From NCBI GenBank assembly GCA_046732895.1, contig JBKPNZ010000059.1, positions 7,650 to 71,649 of the forward strand: 64,000 nt of DNA. The letters are read 5' to 3'. The stretch's first letter is position 1. Each line of letters starts with the position of its first letter. Source of the DNA: JBKPNZ01 sp046732895. GTDB lineage: Bacteria; Actinomycetota; Thermoleophilia; Solirubrobacterales; 70-9. Under the pieces are notes generated by a model. The model saw only the letters and a list, made by a program, of their open reading frames with translations. It did no database searches and was not told the DNA's origin. The position numbers and the translations under genes are program-made. Shown piece after piece: positions 7,925 to 16,219 of this stretch.

Positions 7925-8680
7925 GTGAGGTTAGGCCAGAACTTCCTTGCTGACCCGAATCTGCTCGACGCGATCGTGCGGGAGTCGGAGGTCGGATCCG
8001 ATGACGTGGTGCTCGAGGTGGGAGGTGGCGAGGGCGCGCTCACCGAGCGCCTTGCTCCGGCGGCGGGAAGCGTCTGGGTGATCGAGCTCGATGAGCGCCT
8101 GCGGCCCGCACTGGAACGCGTCGCGAACGCGCACCCCAACGTGTCGGTGGTCTGGGGCGACGCGATGCGCGTGGATCTCGCAGCCCTGGACCCCGCCCCG
8201 ACCGCGATGGTCTCGAACCTGCCGTATTCGATCGCAACGCCGTTGCTCGTGCGGACGGTGACGGAGCTGCCGCCGGTGCGGACTTGGACCGTGATGGTCC
8301 AGCGTGAGATCGCCGATCGCCTGCGAGCTGCGCCGGGGTCGCGCCTGTACGGCGCGCCGAGCGTGACGCTTCAGCTGGCGTGCGACGTGCGCATGCTGCG
8401 CACCGTGGACCGCGCCGTCTTCACGCCCCGCCCGCGCGTTGACTCGGCGGTGCTGAGGCTCGAGCGACGTGCGGCGGCGCCGTCCGCGGAGCTCGCTCGC
8501 CTGGTTCGCGGAGCGTTCGCGCACCGGCGTAAGACGCTTGCGGGTTCGCTCGAGCTTGCCGGGGTGCACCCGCGCGATCGGGTCCGCCCGGCGCTCGCCG
8601 CCTTGGGGTTGGCCGAGGACGCCCGCGCGGAATCTCTGGCGCCCGGAGACTTCGAGCGACTGGTGAAGGCGCTGCGGTGA
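7925..8680 (+). CDS. rsmA: 16S rRNA (A1518/A1519-N6)-dimethyltransferase
   Basis: 251 residues (ksgA). It dimethylates two adjacent adenines in helix 45 of 16S rRNA during 30S maturation. The N-terminal RLGQNFLADP motif, SAM-binding LEVGGGEGALT (about 28-38), ELDERL, GDAM and the catalytic NLPY at residues 98-101 are all present; the C-terminal helical domain carries FTPRPRVDSAVL. The first glycines of the SAM motif read GGGEG where GxGxG is usual. Start at GTG 7925 follows a strong ribosome site; it puts the RLGQNF motif at the very N-terminus, making the protein slightly shorter than E. coli RsmA. It overlaps ispE by four bases. Confidence 0.96.
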   Translation: MRLGQNFLADPNLLDAIVRESEVGSDDVVLEVGGGEGALTERLAPAAGSVWVIELDERLRPALERVANAHPNVSVVWGDAMRVDLAALDPAPTAMVSNLPYSIATPLLVRTVTELPPVRTWTVMVQREIADRLRAAPGSRLYGAPSVTLQLACDVRMLRTVDRAVFTPRPRVDSAVLRLERRAAAPSAELARLVRGAFAHRRKTLAGSLELAGVHPRDRVRPALAALGLAEDARAESLAPGDFERLVKALR

Positions 8681-9510
8681 TTGTCAGGGCGCCGGCGAAG
8701 CTCAACCTTTGCCTCTATCTGGGGCGGCGGCGGGCTGATGGGCTGCACGAGCTGTGCTCGCTCTTCTGCCCGGTCGTGCTGTCGGATCGGATCGTGGTGA
8801 CCGAGGAAGGCGATGCGGATGAGGTCGTGAGCCCGGGGGTGCCGGGGCCGAACCTCGTGACCGCCGCGCTGGATGCGTTGCGCGCGCGGGGTTGGCGCCG
8901 CCCGCCCCTGCGGGTGGAGATCGACAAGCGGATTCCGGTTGCCGCCGGGCTGGGTGGCGGGAGCGCCGACGCAGCGGCGATCCTGCGCCTGGCGCGCGGT
9001 GAGGTGACTGGGCTGGACGAGCTGGCGGCCGCGCTCGGCGCGGATGTGCCGTCGCAGCTCGACCCCCACTTCGCTCTGGTGACGGGAGCGGGTGAGAGGA
9101 TCGAGTCGCTGCCCGCCCCGTCGGAGTTCGCGGCGGTGCTGATCCCGGACGAGCTCGGCCTTTCGACCGCCGAGGTGTACGCCGAGGCGGATCGGCTCGG
9201 GCTGGGGCGGGACGGGGCGGAGCTGGAGGAGGTGGCTGCGCGGCTGCGGGCCGCCGCCGCCGAGGGAGCGTCGCCGCTCGACTATCGCGAGCTGCTCGTG
9301 AACGACCTTCAGCACGCCGCGTTGTCGCTGCGGCCGGAGATCGCAGAGGTTCTGGCCACCCTCGAGCAGGCCGGCGCCGCGGTGGCGCTGGTGACGGGGT
9401 CTGGGCCGACGGCGTTCGGCCTCTTCGAGGACATCGCGGCGGCTGACCGTGCCGCGGCGGGCCTGCCCCCGCGATACGCCTCGGCGCTCGTCACCATGCC
9501 TCCTCGATGA
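8677..9510 (+). CDS. ispE: 4-diphosphocytidyl-2-C-methyl-D-erythritol kinase
   Basis: 277 residues, GHMP kinase of the non-mevalonate isoprenoid pathway; phosphorylates the 2-hydroxyl of CDP-ME. N-terminal APAKLNLCLYLG contains the substrate-binding Lys/Asn; the ATP-binding motif is PVAAGLGGGSADAAA and the third GHMP motif is VTGSGPTAFG. GTG start overlaps the rsmA stop (GTGA), and its own stop overlaps the next start, so rsmA, ispE and the DedA-PAP2 gene are coupled. Confidence 0.95.
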   Translation: MIVRAPAKLNLCLYLGRRRADGLHELCSLFCPVVLSDRIVVTEEGDADEVVSPGVPGPNLVTAALDALRARGWRRPPLRVEIDKRIPVAAGLGGGSADAAAILRLARGEVTGLDELAAALGADVPSQLDPHFALVTGAGERIESLPAPSEFAAVLIPDELGLSTAEVYAEADRLGLGRDGAELEEVAARLRAAAAEGASPLDYRELLVNDLQHAALSLRPEIAEVLATLEQAGAAVALVTGSGPTAFGLFEDIAAADRAAAGLPPRYASALVTMPPR

Positions 9511-10985
9511 AGCTGCCGGAGACCACGGCCAAGCGGGTGCGGCTGGCAGTGATCGTGGTCGCGCTCGTCGCCGGCATCTGGCTGCTCGAGCACCAGCTCG
9601 GATCGCTCGATCTGGAGAAGCTGCTTCAAGACGTCTCGAAGGCGCTCGGCGACTGGACATATCTGCTCGTCGGCGCCTTCGCGTTCCTCGAGACGGGCGC
9701 CTTCGTCGGGCTCGTGGTTCCTGGGGAAACGGTGATCATGCTGGGAGGGGCCGTGGCGGGTCAGGGGGAGACCTCGATCGCGCTTACGGTCGCGATCGTC
9801 TGGCTGTGCGCGTGGGCAGGCGACACGGCGAGCTTCTTCATCGGGCGACGGCTCGGGCGCGAGTTCATCCTTCGCCATGGGCCGCGGGTACGGATCACGC
9901 ACGAGCGCTTCGAGCAGGTGGAGGCCTACTTCCGGCGGTATGGCGGGAGGACGATCCTGATCGGGCGGTTCATCGGCCTGGTGAGGGCGCTGGCGCCGTT
10001 CACGGCCGGGAGCTCGGGGATGCGGTACCGGGCGTTCGTCCCCTACAGCATCCTCGGGACCGGCGCCTGGGCGGCCGCGTTCTCGGTAATCGGGTATTTC
10101 GCATCGCAGAGCCTCAACCAGGCGAAAGATGTCGTGGGCAAGGGGCTCTTCCTGTTCGCGCTGACGATCGGTGCGATCGTGGGGATCGTCATGGCCATCC
10201 GGTACCTGCGGGTTCCGCAGAACCGCGCCCGCGTGGTGAGCCGGATGGAGTCGAACCGGCTGCTGCGGCCGCTGCTCGGGCTCGCGAGGAGGGTGCAGCC
10301 GCCGGCGCGCTTCGTCTGGAACCGGATCACGCCCGGCGAGCTCGGGTTGCAGTTCACGGCGCTGATGGCGGCGCTAGCGGTCGCAACCTTCGTGCTCGTT
10401 GCCTATGCGAGCGCCGTCTCCGCCGACCCCGGGCCGACGCCTGGGGATACGGCGGCATTCGACGTCGTCCGCGACATCCAGTCGGCGTGGCTCACGCACG
10501 TCGCCAAGGTGGTCACAGCGCTCGGTTCGGCGCCGGTGGTGCTGCCCGTCGCCGTGGTGGCGGCGGTCTGGCTGGGCGTGCGGCGGCACTGGGTGGAGCT
10601 CGTGGTGCTCGCGGTGGCGGTGGTCATCATCTTCGTAGGCGTCGACGCGATCAAGGCGGCGACGGATCGCCCGCGGCCACCGGATCCATTGACCGGCTCG
10701 AGCGGCTCGGCGTATCCGAGCGGCCATGCGGCTCACGCGGTGCTCTTCGTGTGGCTCGCGCTGACGGCCACCGTACGGTTGCGGCCGGGGCGCGCGGGTG
10801 CGTCGGCGCTGATCGCGGCGGGGATCGCGTTGACGGTCGCGGTCGGCCTCTCCCGGGTGTACCTGCGCGTGCACTACATGAGCGACGTGAGCGGCGGATG
10901 GGCGCTGGGGGTCGCCGCGTTCGCCCTGTGTGCCGCCGTGGCCATGCTCGTGACCCATCTGGGTCGCGGGCAATCGTCAGAATAG
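9507..10985 (+). CDS. DedA-PAP2 fusion: membrane protein with C-terminal phosphatase domain
   Basis: 492 residues. Residues ~1-230 are a DedA/VTT domain (FLETGAFVGLVVPGE, then GRFIGLVRALAPFTAGSSGM), a family implicated in lipid-carrier or phospholipid flipping. Residues ~280-480 are a PAP2 phosphatase with all three motifs: KAATDRPRP, YPSGHAAHA and SRVYLRVHYMSD. About ten membrane segments in total. The fusion suggests coupled transport and dephosphorylation of a lipid, for instance recycling undecaprenyl pyrophosphate. That role is inference; the next neighbour ispE makes isoprenoid precursors, which fits. ATG 9507 overlaps the ispE stop. Confidence 0.88.
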   Translation: MKLPETTAKRVRLAVIVVALVAGIWLLEHQLGSLDLEKLLQDVSKALGDWTYLLVGAFAFLETGAFVGLVVPGETVIMLGGAVAGQGETSIALTVAIVWLCAWAGDTASFFIGRRLGREFILRHGPRVRITHERFEQVEAYFRRYGGRTILIGRFIGLVRALAPFTAGSSGMRYRAFVPYSILGTGAWAAAFSVIGYFASQSLNQAKDVVGKGLFLFALTIGAIVGIVMAIRYLRVPQNRARVVSRMESNRLLRPLLGLARRVQPPARFVWNRITPGELGLQFTALMAALAVATFVLVAYASAVSADPGPTPGDTAAFDVVRDIQSAWLTHVAKVVTALGSAPVVLPVAVVAAVWLGVRRHWVELVVLAVAVVIIFVGVDAIKAATDRPRPPDPLTGSSGSAYPSGHAAHAVLFVWLALTATVRLRPGRAGASALIAAGIALTVAVGLSRVYLRVHYMSDVSGGWALGVAAFALCAAVAMLVTHLGRGQSSE

Positions 10986-10990
10986 GGGTC

Positions 10991-11239
10991 GTGCTGCCGC
11001 TGGCGATCCAGATCGACAAGTACGTCTACTACCTGTTCGGCGGTGCGGCCCTGATCAGTGCGCTCGCGTTTGCAGCGTTGATCCTGGCCCCCGCGCTCGG
11101 TGCGTACGGCCGCACCTGGGAGAAGGCGACCGCAGCGCTGCTCTCGCTGTTCGTGTTCTTGGCTCTGCTCGCGCTGGGGGTGGCGATCGGTCTGGCGGTC
11201 GTCTATTTCTGGGACGACATCTACGGTCTCTTCTCGTAG
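10991..11239 (+). CDS. Small two-segment membrane protein
   Basis: 82 residues from GTG 10991, five bases after the previous stop. Two hydrophobic segments are visible (YYLFGGAALISALAFAALI and LLSLFVFLALLALGVAIGLA) with a short loop GAYGRTWEKAT, and the C-terminus ends YFWDDIYGLFS. No family recognised. The open frame extends far upstream in the DedA-PAP2 gene but only this last part has membrane-protein character, so the short version is taken as the gene. Probably co-transcribed with the DedA-PAP2 gene. Confidence 0.6.
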   Translation: MLPLAIQIDKYVYYLFGGAALISALAFAALILAPALGAYGRTWEKATAALLSLFVFLALLALGVAIGLAVVYFWDDIYGLFS

Positions 11240-11284
11240 GCATTTCCCGCCGCCCGGTGAGCGGGGGCCTGCCAGAATTCCCCA

Positions 11285-12532
11285 GTGAGCTCCAAGCCCG
11301 CCACTTCAAAAACCCCTGCAAAGACAGGGGATCCGGGGATGTTGGGAGCGCTCTCCGCGGCGATTGAGGAGGGCGCAGGCCTGCCTGCGGTCGCTCGCGT
11401 GGCGGCAAAGGTGCTCGGTGCGAGCGTCGCGATCATCGATCGCTCGAGCGCCGTGCTGGCGGTTGCGGCGGGATCGTCGGCGGAGGAGGGGAAGCTGCTC
11501 GAGGGCGGGGAGGGGATCACGACGACCGAGCTGCGGGTGGCCGACGCGGTCGTGGGAGAGCTCCGCTACCGGGCCAAGGGCGGGGCGCCCGATGCCTCGC
11601 TCACGCGCATGGTGTCGACGCTGCTCGCGCTGGAGCTGGAGCGCTCGCGCGCGCCCGACTGGGCGTCGGACGAGGCGGCGGGGCAGTTCGTGCGGGCACT
11701 GCTCTCGCGCTCGGTGACCGATCGCGGGGACATCGTCGCGCGCGCCGCCGAGCTTGGTGCGGACCTCGATGCCGGCGCGGGCGTCGTCTTCGCCCGGGCG
11801 ATGCCGGTCGTTGCGCAGACGGGTGAGTGGCGGGCGCGGGTGTTGACGGTCGGACTGCGGGCGCTGCGGGCCGTGAGCGGTGCGTCGTTGGCGACGCTCG
11901 CCGAGGAGAGCGCGAGCGAGCCAGCCGAGATCCAGGCGATCGTTCCGGCGGCGGATGAGGCGCAGCTGACGCGGGCGACGCAGGCGCTCGAGCGGGAGCT
12001 GGCGGCCTCGCTGGCAGGGTTTCACGCTGCGGTCGCGCGGAGCCGCTGGGTTCAGGATCCGGTCGATCTCTACCGCGCGGGCAAGGAGGCGCTGCTGGCA
12101 GCGAACGTGGCGGAGGCCGAGGGGGAGGGGGTGCTGGCATTCGAGGACACGGGGTCCTACCGCTTGCTCCTCCCGGCGATGAGCGAGGACCCGGGTGAGC
12201 TCGAGCGGTTCTACGAGGAGACGGTCGCGCCGCTTGCCGCGTACGACGAGCAGTACGAGACGGAGCTGGTGGCCACGATCGAGGCGTACCTTGAGAACGA
12301 CGGGAATGTGACGCCGACGGCGGAGAGCCTGTTCACGCATCGGCATACGGTGCGCTACCGCCTCGAGCGGGTGAAGGAGCTGTGCGGCCACGACATCTCC
12401 TCGACGCAGGGGCGGGAGGCGCTTGGGTTCGGCCTGAAGGCGATGAGGGTGTTGGGCATTGCGCCGCCGCGGGGCCCGGCGATGGAGCCGGGGACCGAGG
12501 CCGGGAAGGTGCGCCGGCCGAAGGAGGACTAG
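11285..12532 (+). CDS. PucR-family transcriptional regulator
   Basis: 415 residues. The C-terminal ~60 residues are the PucR/CdaR helix-turn-helix: AYLENDGNVTPTAESLFTH followed by RHTVRYRLERVKELCG. The middle region has the GGDEF-like fold typical of CdaR-type proteins (VFARAMPV, EGVLAFEDTGSYRLLLP), and the N-terminus resembles a GAF-like sensor. Such proteins activate purine, glycolate or amino-acid catabolism genes. GTG 11285 lies six bases after CAGAAT, a possible -10. Its stop overlaps the stop of the convergent dipeptidase in the sequence CTAG; a regulatory link between them is possible but not shown. Confidence 0.87.
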   Translation: MSSKPATSKTPAKTGDPGMLGALSAAIEEGAGLPAVARVAAKVLGASVAIIDRSSAVLAVAAGSSAEEGKLLEGGEGITTTELRVADAVVGELRYRAKGGAPDASLTRMVSTLLALELERSRAPDWASDEAAGQFVRALLSRSVTDRGDIVARAAELGADLDAGAGVVFARAMPVVAQTGEWRARVLTVGLRALRAVSGASLATLAEESASEPAEIQAIVPAADEAQLTRATQALERELAASLAGFHAAVARSRWVQDPVDLYRAGKEALLAANVAEAEGEGVLAFEDTGSYRLLLPAMSEDPGELERFYEETVAPLAAYDEQYETELVATIEAYLENDGNVTPTAESLFTHRHTVRYRLERVKELCGHDISSTQGREALGFGLKAMRVLGIAPPRGPAMEPGTEAGKVRRPKED

Positions 12533-13707
12533 GCGGCGGGGGCTCCGCGCCACCCGGTGCGCAGGACCCGCAGGGCGTTGCCGGAGGCGATGAGCTCGCC
12601 GTCGTCGGCGCCGTAGCGGTCGAGTAGCGCGTCCTCGACGCGCACGAGGTCGGTGGCGGTCTCGATCTCCGAGAGGGTTGGCTTGATGAAGCCGTCGAGG
12701 TCGGTGCCGATGCCGACGTGGCGGTGGGAGCCCGTGATGGCGGCGATGTGATCGATGTGGTGGGCGAGGACGTCGAAGGATTGATCGAAGCCGCGGGGTC
12801 GTGACATGTGGATGCCGTCGTTCGCCTGGTGCGCGGCCATGATCAGGCCGATGACTCCGTTGCGGGCGGCGATGCGCTCGACCCCGATCGCGTCCAGGTT
12901 GTACTCCTGGCGGCCCGAGCGGTAGGCGCTGTGGCTGGCGATGACGGGAATGGCCTTGTCGGGGTCGAGTTCGTCGAGGAGGTCGAGGGCCTGCGTGAGG
13001 GAGCGGGGGCTCATGTGGCTGACGTCGACGAGGATGCCCTCGCGCACCATTGCCGTGATGAGCGCGCGTCCGAGCTCGGAGAGCCCGTCATCGGGCTGGG
13101 GGAAGAGGAAGTTGTAGAGCGGGTCGGGGAGGAAGGGGATGGCGTTGGCGTTGGTGGCGACCTTGCGCCAGAAGAGGTGGGCGAGGGTGACGTATGCGGC
13201 GCCGCGCCGGGCGAGCTCGGTGACGTTGGCGTCGATGTCGGCCGGCGTGCCGCCGAAGTGGAAGCCGCCCTCGACGCAGTGGACGAGGGCGATTTCGCCG
13301 GCGCTGATCGCCTGCTCGAGCTCGGCGGGGTTGTGGGCGACGCGGGCGTGTCCAGGGTGGGTGGCCACCTCGGTCTCGACAAGGTCGATCTGGCGGAGCA
13401 GCGACTGGAAGTAGCCGGTGTCGGGCGGAGCGGGGTAGGCCTTGCCGAGGTCCATCTCGTCGAAGGGGGAGTAGAGGACGGAGAGGGCGACGCCGACGCC
13501 ACCGTCGCCGAGCTGGGGGAGGGTGACGCGCGGGCCGGAGTCGAACGTGCGGTAGTTCGCAAAGCGGCTGGCGAGGCCGACCAGCGCGCCGCGGATGGAG
13601 TCGAGCAGCCGCCAGCGCCCCTTCTGCGAGCGCACCAGGTCGAGGACGTCGTCGTGGCCCTCGGGAACGAGGTGCATGGGGTAGTGGGAGTGGAGGTCGA
13701 CGATCAC
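12529..13707 (-). CDS. Membrane dipeptidase (peptidase M19 family)
   Basis: 392 residues. Metal ligands of the renal-dipeptidase fold are visible: VDLHSHYP at the N-terminus, the bridging Glu in HCVEGGFHFGG, and the later His of VIASHSAYR and GSHRHVGIGTDLDG. Expected to cleave dipeptides, including peptides containing D-amino acids. No signal peptide, so likely cytoplasmic. GTG 13707 is preceded by GAGGAT. tRNA-Gln lies 73 bases upstream on the same strand. Confidence 0.9.
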   Translation of the reverse strand: MIVDLHSHYPMHLVPEGHDDVLDLVRSQKGRWRLLDSIRGALVGLASRFANYRTFDSGPRVTLPQLGDGGVGVALSVLYSPFDEMDLGKAYPAPPDTGYFQSLLRQIDLVETEVATHPGHARVAHNPAELEQAISAGEIALVHCVEGGFHFGGTPADIDANVTELARRGAAYVTLAHLFWRKVATNANAIPFLPDPLYNFLFPQPDDGLSELGRALITAMVREGILVDVSHMSPRSLTQALDLLDELDPDKAIPVIASHSAYRSGRQEYNLDAIGVERIAARNGVIGLIMAAHQANDGIHMSRPRGFDQSFDVLAHHIDHIAAITGSHRHVGIGTDLDGFIKPTLSEIETATDLVRVEDALLDRYGADDGELIASGNALRVLRTGWRGAPAA

Positions 13708-13780
13708 GCGCCGATCCTCTCAGCAACCGCCGTGGCTTGCAGGTATGGCCCTGATCGAACCTGCGAGGTCGCACGTTGAG

Positions 13781-13851
13781 CTCCGGGGGGAGGATTCCAA
13801 CCTCCGCTGCCAGGACCAAAACCTGGAGTGCTCGCGCTACACCACCCCGGA
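13781..13851 (-). tRNA. tRNA-Gln (anticodon TTG) with swapped 19-56 pair
   Basis: 71-nt cloverleaf on the minus strand. The acceptor stem is a perfect 7 bp, D stem 4 bp, anticodon stem 5 bp (CCAGG/CCTGG) with loop TTTTGGT giving anticodon TTG (complement of 13817-13819), and T stem 5 bp. No CCA is encoded. Two loop positions are abnormal: the D loop reads AGCGCGA, with no GG, so position 19 is C (13834), and the T loop reads TTGGAAT, so position 56 is G (13798). The two changes compensate each other, giving C19-G56 in place of G19-C56. tRNA-Gln just upstream of glmU is a common actinobacterial arrangement. Confidence 0.93.
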
Positions 13852-13912
13852 GAGGCCACGCAGTTTACGCGCGAGATTCCGTCCGGTTCCGGCCTGCGAA
13901 CATACGTTCGCA

Positions 13913-14746
13913 ATGCCGCGATACACAACAGGAAGCAAGGATTGCGATCGCGGCGTCCCATTCATACGCGGAGACCCTTCGCCGCGTGGGTCTTCGCCCC
14001 GCTGGCGGGAATCACGCCCTCTTCCGAAAGTACGTCGACGAGGTGTGGCGCATCTCGACGGATCATTTCGACCCCTACCACGCCTCGCGAACTGGACAGC
14101 GGCGCCACAAGCCACGGCCGCTCTCAGAGATCCTCATCGAAGGATCCAGCTATCCGCGCGCCAAGCTGAAGGCACGGCTCTACCAGGAAGGTCTGAGCAG
14201 CCGATCTGCGAGCTCTGCGGGCAGGGGGAGATCTGGAAGGGTCGGCGCATGTCGGTGATCCTCGATCACATCAACGGCGTGCCCGACGACAACCGGCTCG
14301 AGAACCTCCGCATCGTCTGTCCCAACTGTGCCGCAACGCTGGACACCCATTGCGCCCGGAAGAACAAGAAGCCTCCGACGTATCGCGACTGCGTTCGCTG
14401 CGGGGACCCCTTCGTGGTGCGGAGACCTGAGCAGCGGTACTGCGCGCGCAACTGCGGCAGTCGCTGGGATCGAGGTGCTGCAGCGCTGAATGGCAAGGGT
14501 CAGTTAGGTCGGGCGCAGCCACAGCAACGAAACGTAGATCGGCCGTCCTACGAGCGGCTGCTCACTGAGATCGAGCAACTCGGGTATTCGGGCGTTGGCC
14601 GCAAGTACGGAAACTCCGACAACGCGATCCGGAAATGGGTGCGTCAGTACGAGCGCGAGCGGGCGCTCGACGACGGGCGCGACCCGACCGTGGTCGAGAT
14701 TCCGAACCGTACGTGGCCGAATCGGCGTGACCGTGACGCTGCGTGA
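13913..14746 (+). pseudogene. HNH endonuclease gene interrupted by two compensating frame changes
   Basis: Homology to phage-like HNH nucleases is spread over two frames. MPRY begins at ATG 13913; from about 13926 the matching sequence (SYAETLRRVGLRPAGGNH ... LKARLYQEGL) is in another frame; at about 14195 it returns to the first frame as QPICELCGQGEIW, LDHINGVPDDNRLENLRIVC and PNC, the zinc-bound HNH core. A second zinc finger (CVRCGDPF ... YCARNC) and a helix-turn-helix (YSGVGRKYGNSDNAIRKW) follow. One extra base near 13925 and one missing base near 14195 explain the pattern. Either a decaying gene or sequence errors; a functional product would need both to be absent. Confidence 0.75.
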
Positions 14747-14782
14747 CGTGGCGGCGATCTCCCCGAAACGCGCTCCTGCCCG

Positions 14783-14788
14783 TACGAT
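14783..14788 (+). promoter_or_regulatory. -10 box TACGAT for glmU-prs
   Basis: TACGAT is 6 bases before GTG 14795 with no ribosome site, supporting GTG 14795 over TTG 14789 as the glmU start. Confidence 0.5.
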
Positions 14789-14794
14789 TTGCAG

Positions 14795-16219
14795 GTGAGC
14801 GGCGGTCACACGGTGCTGATCATGGCCGCGGGCGAGGGCACCAGGATGCGCTCGTCGCGGCCGAAGGTCCTGCACGAGGTCTGTGGACGCGCGATGGTCG
14901 CGTGGCCGGTCGCCGCCGCGCGCGCGGCCGGCGCCCAGCGCGTCGCCGTCATCGTCTCGCCGAACCATGACCTGTCCGCGGTGCTACCGGATGGCACCGA
15001 ATCCGTCGTCCAGCCCGAGCCCGACGGCACCGGCGGCGCGATCCGCGCCGCCCTCGACATCGTGCGCGACTCGGAGACCGTCGTCGTCGTGCCGGGCGAC
15101 CACCCCCTCATCTCGGGCGAGCTCCTCGCATCGATGCTGGCCGCCCACGACGCGGCCGGCGCGGCCGGCACGGTGATGACGGTCCAACTCGACGAGGCGG
15201 GTAGCTACGGCCGCATCGTCCGCGACTCCACCGGAGCCGTTGAGCGCATCGTCGAGACGAAGCATCCAGAATCCGTCCCGGCGGACATCCTCGCCATCCG
15301 TGAGATCTCCACCAGCACCTTCGCCTTCGCGGCGGCACCCCTGGCCGCGGCTGTCGAGCGCCTCGACAACGACAACGACGCGGGGGAGTACTACCTCGGC
15401 GACGTGCTCCCCCTCCTGCGCGCCGACGGGCACACGGTTGCCGCCTACGCCGCGCCAGACCCTGCCGCCAACCTCGGCGTGAACACCCGCGCCGACCTCG
15501 CGATCGCCGCCGCCGAGGCGCGCCGGCGCATCCTCCATACGCACATGCTCGCCGGCGTCACGATCACCGATCCGGCGGCCACCTGGATCGACGCGGACAT
15601 CGAGATCGAGGCCGACGCCGTGATCGAGCCCGGCTCAACCCTGCGCGGCGCCACCAAGGTCGGCGCCTCGAGCGTCGTCGGCCCCCACACCACGCTGCTC
15701 GATTCCAGCCTGGGCGACAACGTCACCGTCCGGCAGTCCTTCCTCGACCACTGCGACGTCGCCGACGGCTGCACCATCGGTCCATTCACCTACCTTCGCC
15801 CCGGGGCGGAGCTGGCCGACGGCGTGAAGGCCGGAGCCTTCGTCGAGATCAAGAACTCCCACGTCGGCGCCGGCGCCAAGGTCCCGCACCTCTCCTACAT
15901 CGGCGACGCCGACGTCGGTGCTCGCGCCAACCTCGGCGCCAGCACGATCACCGCCAACTACGACGGCTTCCGCAAGAGCCGCACGAAGATCGGGGAAGGT
16001 GCGCGAATCTCCGTGCATACCTCATTGGTCGCACCGGTCGGAATCGGCGACGACGCCTACACTGGTGCCGGTTCGGTGATCACCCGCGATGTCCCCGCAG
16101 GAGCGCTCGGCATCGGCCGCGCGAAGCAGGAGAACCTCGAGGGTTACGCCGAGCGCCGAGCAAAGCAGGCCGAGAGCGACGAGACCGACGAGAGCGACGC
16201 GAGCGGGGGTTCCGAGTGA
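14795..16219 (+). CDS. glmU: Bifunctional GlmU (acetyltransferase / uridyltransferase)
   Basis: 474 residues. Makes UDP-GlcNAc from glucosamine-1-phosphate in two steps for peptidoglycan. The N-terminal uridyltransferase has MAAGEGTRMRSSRPKVLHE, QPEPDGTGGA and PGDHPLI; the C-terminal left-handed beta-helix acetyltransferase has FVEIKNSHVG, LSYIGDADVG, NLGASTITANYDG and IGEGARISVHTSLVAPV. The last ~20 residues are acidic and disordered (ESDETDESDASGG). Starts at GTG 14795, overlaps prs by four bases. Confidence 0.97.
   Translation: MSGGHTVLIMAAGEGTRMRSSRPKVLHEVCGRAMVAWPVAAARAAGAQRVAVIVSPNHDLSAVLPDGTESVVQPEPDGTGGAIRAALDIVRDSETVVVVPGDHPLISGELLASMLAAHDAAGAAGTVMTVQLDEAGSYGRIVRDSTGAVERIVETKHPESVPADILAIREISTSTFAFAAAPLAAAVERLDNDNDAGEYYLGDVLPLLRADGHTVAAYAAPDPAANLGVNTRADLAIAAAEARRRILHTHMLAGVTITDPAATWIDADIEIEADAVIEPGSTLRGATKVGASSVVGPHTTLLDSSLGDNVTVRQSFLDHCDVADGCTIGPFTYLRPGAELADGVKAGAFVEIKNSHVGAGAKVPHLSYIGDADVGARANLGASTITANYDGFRKSRTKIGEGARISVHTSLVAPVGIGDDAYTGAGSVITRDVPAGALGIGRAKQENLEGYAERRAKQAESDETDESDASGGSE

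Noticed and set aside
9449..10990. Long plus-strand frame overlapping the DedA-PAP2 gene
   Set aside because: Only its last 249 bases (from GTG 10991) look like protein; the rest is a third-position shadow of the DedA-PAP2 gene.
13745..13912. N-terminal extension of the HNH gene upstream of ATG 13913
   Set aside because: It runs through the tRNA-Gln gene on the other strand and has no similarity to HNH N-termini.
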